IMG/VR virus record: IMGVR_UViG_3300009496_000072
Location: 1 to 24,264 of that record
Length of the DNA: 24,264 bases
DNA from: a virus
Reading direction: 5' to 3' (one strand)
Shown here: one piece after another, positions 22,136 through 24,264 of the stretch
Position numbering within the stretch: position 1 is the first letter of the stretch
Layout: each line of letters starts with the position of its first letter
The notes under the pieces: generated by a model
What the model was told of the DNA's origin: nothing
The model's database searches: none
What the model saw: only the letters and a program-made list of their open reading frames with translations
Made by a program: the position numbers and the translations under genes

Positions 22136-24264
22136 ATGTCTCAAATTATTCAGCATCGTAGAGGTAGTTTAGGTAATATCAAATCACTAAATACCAACGG
22201 CCCAATACATAGAGGTGAAATATTAGTAGCCACCGGATCTTTATATATATCTTCCGGATCATCTGACTCAGATAATTATCATTTATCCGCATCAATTTTC
22301 TTTGGAGGATCATTAACTCCTTCCGGAAATGAATACAAAGCATTAACACAAGTTATAAGTGGTTCTGGATTACCTTCTGTAACAACTGGAACATATGGAA
22401 GATCATTGGATGGTATTTTATATATTAATACCGACGATAATAAATTATATAGATTAGTAGCTGAAGTAGATGCAAATCCTGCAACATCTGGAAACTTTAC
22501 TGGATCTCATCAATTAATATCCGGAGGAGGCGGAGGCGGAGGATCTTCTGATTATCCTTCTATAGGAACACCAGATGATGGAACATATACTGATGGTGTA
22601 TTTCCATTCACTTCTACCACGACAATTGCAAATGCTATAGATCAAATAAATGAAGTATTAAAAGTAATTGCTCCATCTTCACCACCAAATTATCAAGGAT
22701 TAAGTTTTGCTGCTAGTGGAACTATCACCGGAAAATTATCTTTTGGTGATAATCATGCTATATCTGGTTACACAAATGTTGGAGACAATATTGGTCAAAC
22801 ATATGGTGGCTCTGATTATGCTAGTATTCAAACAGTTGTATTCGCAACGTCATCAGATGTACCATCTGTTGTTGCATCCGATAACACCGGTGGTTTTAAA
22901 GGAATATATGGAGATCCTAGTTCAACTACAGGAACTGTTAATGATATTGCAACAAGATTAGGTAAAGGTAATCCTGCAGTAAGTGCTGGATCAAATGGAT
23001 CATATGTTCAATATGCAGTAGGTGATGGAAAAATTGGTGTTATGGCATTATATTTAAATGGAGCAAGATTTTTAACAGCTTCACTTTCTGGATCTGATGC
23101 AGCAGGTGTAGCTCAAATACAAGATACAACTAGTAATGGTTCTAATTTAACATTATCAGCAACACAAAGTGTATTTTTTAGTGACGGAATAGCAAAACTA
23201 GAAGGAGCTGAATATAGAACATTTACATATTCAATTGCCACTGCAGATATGAGAAATGGTCATAACTATCTAACTGTTAGACATGAATTAGCAGGAAGTA
23301 CAAGAACAGCTACTAAACATGATTGGATTCATGACAATTTTTCAGGAACTATGGCTGCAACAGATAATGCAACTCATCCAATAACATCTTCATTGAGTGC
23401 AGCTCAAGGATTTGACACATCCAAAGTTCATTCTGTATCTGGAATTAAATTTTATACTCCAGGATTTGGAGCTAGTCTAGTTCAAGCATATACATCATCA
23501 TTTACTGGAATATATCAAAATGTATATCCATCAGCAACATCGGCTATTACAATGGGATCAAACAACATGACCATTGATTCTAGTACTAAAAAGATTGAAG
23601 GAAGTAAAATATCAACATTAACTGGAGCTTCTGCAAATAAATTTCCAGATTTAGATATAGCAAATCATCCAACTACCACAGAAGATAGTAACATGACAAT
23701 GTCATTTGCAGCAACTGTCGATATTACAGACACAGGCGTATTTCATGCACCAGGAAGTGGTACTACAAATGCTGCATGTTCATTTGGATTTAGTTCCGCA
23801 GTAACTCCATTGATGAGATCTGGTTTAAGTGCTCCATCGATTACAAATGAAAATAGATATTATTATAACTCAATTACATCTGGATCAACTAGCGAAGCTT
23901 ATATTGAAACATTTAGAGGAGAAATTTATAGACAAGCATATTCTGCTAATAGTATAGGATCAACATCTAATACATGGAATGGAACTACAGATTTATCTAA
24001 TAGCACAGCAGGAGCGGTCCAAGCAGTACAATTTCAAACTAAACTAATAGATATAAAATCAGCTGGTAATAGTGGTGTTTTCACAACATTCCACGGTCCT
24101 TCTGGTCAACCAACATATTCTGCAGGTAATGTAGCTTCTGGAGACAGATCATATGTTAGATATTTTAAAGCTCCATTTGCATCTGGATATAAAGAATTTG
24201 CTATAGAATTTGTAGGCTCCGGAAAAATTGTTCCTGACGGATCATCATTATTTCAAGCCGATGA
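22136..24264 (+). CDS. Long fibre-like virion protein, 3' truncated by the window
   Basis: The frame is open from ATG 22136 to the window end, giving 709 complete codons with no stop. AAAGGATTTT lies about 10 bases upstream. It begins MSQIIQHRRGSLGNIKSLN, the IxxRRG-type opening common in phage fibre and neck-appendage proteins, then GEILVATGSLYISSGSS. Residues about 132-138 are a run of seven Gly (ISGGGGGGGSS), a likely flexible hinge. A helical DQINEVLKVIAP segment follows near 175. The remainder is Ser/Thr/Gly/Ala-rich, beta-type sequence without Cys clusters, membrane segments or a signal peptide. Where it sits on the particle is unknown. It follows the neck and tail-terminator genes, so a neck-whisker-like fibre is as plausible as a tail fibre. 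I saw no reverse transcriptase nearby that would suggest targeted variation. Confidence 0.65.
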   Translation, partial: MSQIIQHRRGSLGNIKSLNTNGPIHRGEILVATGSLYISSGSSDSDNYHLSASIFFGGSLTPSGNEYKALTQVISGSGLPSVTTGTYGRSLDGILYINTDDNKLYRLVAEVDANPATSGNFTGSHQLISGGGGGGGSSDYPSIGTPDDGTYTDGVFPFTSTTTIANAIDQINEVLKVIAPSSPPNYQGLSFAASGTITGKLSFGDNHAISGYTNVGDNIGQTYGGSDYASIQTVVFATSSDVPSVVASDNTGGFKGIYGDPSSTTGTVNDIATRLGKGNPAVSAGSNGSYVQYAVGDGKIGVMALYLNGARFLTASLSGSDAAGVAQIQDTTSNGSNLTLSATQSVFFSDGIAKLEGAEYRTFTYSIATADMRNGHNYLTVRHELAGSTRTATKHDWIHDNFSGTMAATDNATHPITSSLSAAQGFDTSKVHSVSGIKFYTPGFGASLVQAYTSSFTGIYQNVYPSATSAITMGSNNMTIDSSTKKIEGSKISTLTGASANKFPDLDIANHPTTTEDSNMTMSFAATVDITDTGVFHAPGSGTTNAACSFGFSSAVTPLMRSGLSAPSITNENRYYYNSITSGSTSEAYIETFRGEIYRQAYSANSIGSTSNTWNGTTDLSNSTAGAVQAVQFQTKLIDIKSAGNSGVFTTFHGPSGQPTYSAGNVASGDRSYVRYFKAPFASGYKEFAIEFVGSGKIVPDGSSLFQAD

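Noticed and set aside
22707-22961. 84-codon + strand frame near the end
   Set aside because: It lies in another frame inside the long fibre-like gene starting at 22136, which stays open to the window edge and has a ribosome binding site and a phage-fibre N-terminus.
22136-24264. Diversity-generating retroelement acting on a fibre gene
   Set aside because: No reverse transcriptase gene and no template/variable repeat pair were seen in the window.
1-24264. tRNA genes, CRISPR arrays, insertion sequences, homing endonucleases, integrase or attachment sites
   Set aside because: None could be recognised by reading both strands. Intergenic gaps are at most 185 bases and are accounted for by terminators, octamers and leaders.

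Overview
The window is a strongly A+T-rich piece of a T4-like tailed phage (contractile-tail, Tevenvirinae-related) genome, or of a metagenome contig from one. All genes are on the + strand, tightly packed and often overlapping by 1 to 8 bases. The core T4 virion genes are recognisable by motif and order: large terminase (gp17), portal (gp20), prohead protease (gp21), core scaffold (gp22), major capsid protein (gp23) and a neck/tail-completion trio resembling gp13-gp14-gp15. I see no tRNA, insertion sequence, CRISPR array or integrase. The host is not resolved. A signal peptide ending in FSQ would suit a Bacteroidota host, but AGGA-type ribosome binding sites precede many genes, and these two hints pull in different directions.

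Layout. Bases 1-539: the 3' end of a Rad50/SbcC-type recombination ATPase (gp46-like). Bases 565-4378: two fibre/appendage-like virion proteins. Bases 4397-6670: a large protein that joins a HIGH-type nucleotidylyltransferase domain to what looks like a covalent (ligase-type) nucleotidyltransferase domain. Bases 6706-8917: an acidic Pro/Glu-rich protein, a Cys-motif protein and two small membrane-associated proteins. Bases 8917-12329: terminase and portal. Bases 12368-15552: a scaffold/protease neighbourhood with several unrecognised conserved-looking small proteins, closing with a phage-encoded ribosomal protein bS21. Bases 15738-18451: gp22 and gp23 as a transcription unit bracketed by two intrinsic terminators. 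Bases 18554-21827: a small protein and the gp13/14/15-like neck and tail-terminator genes. Bases 21846-24264: a small Gly/Ser-rich protein and a long fibre-like gene that runs off the window.

Regulation. The same octamer, TATTTATA, sits in eight intergenic gaps just upstream of a gene. It is probably this phage's late promoter. It is the exact reverse complement of the classical T4 late motif TATAAATA, yet it lies upstream of rightward genes. At base 4385 it lies so close to the start codon that the mRNA would be leaderless or nearly so.

Most interesting points: the two-domain nucleotidyltransferase/ligase-like enzyme inside the virion operon, the bS21 gene in the capsid cluster, the reversed-looking late-promoter octamer, the repeated terminator-spacer-promoter cassette around gp22-gp23, and the small membrane protein pair before the terminase that could be lysis (spanin-like) proteins.
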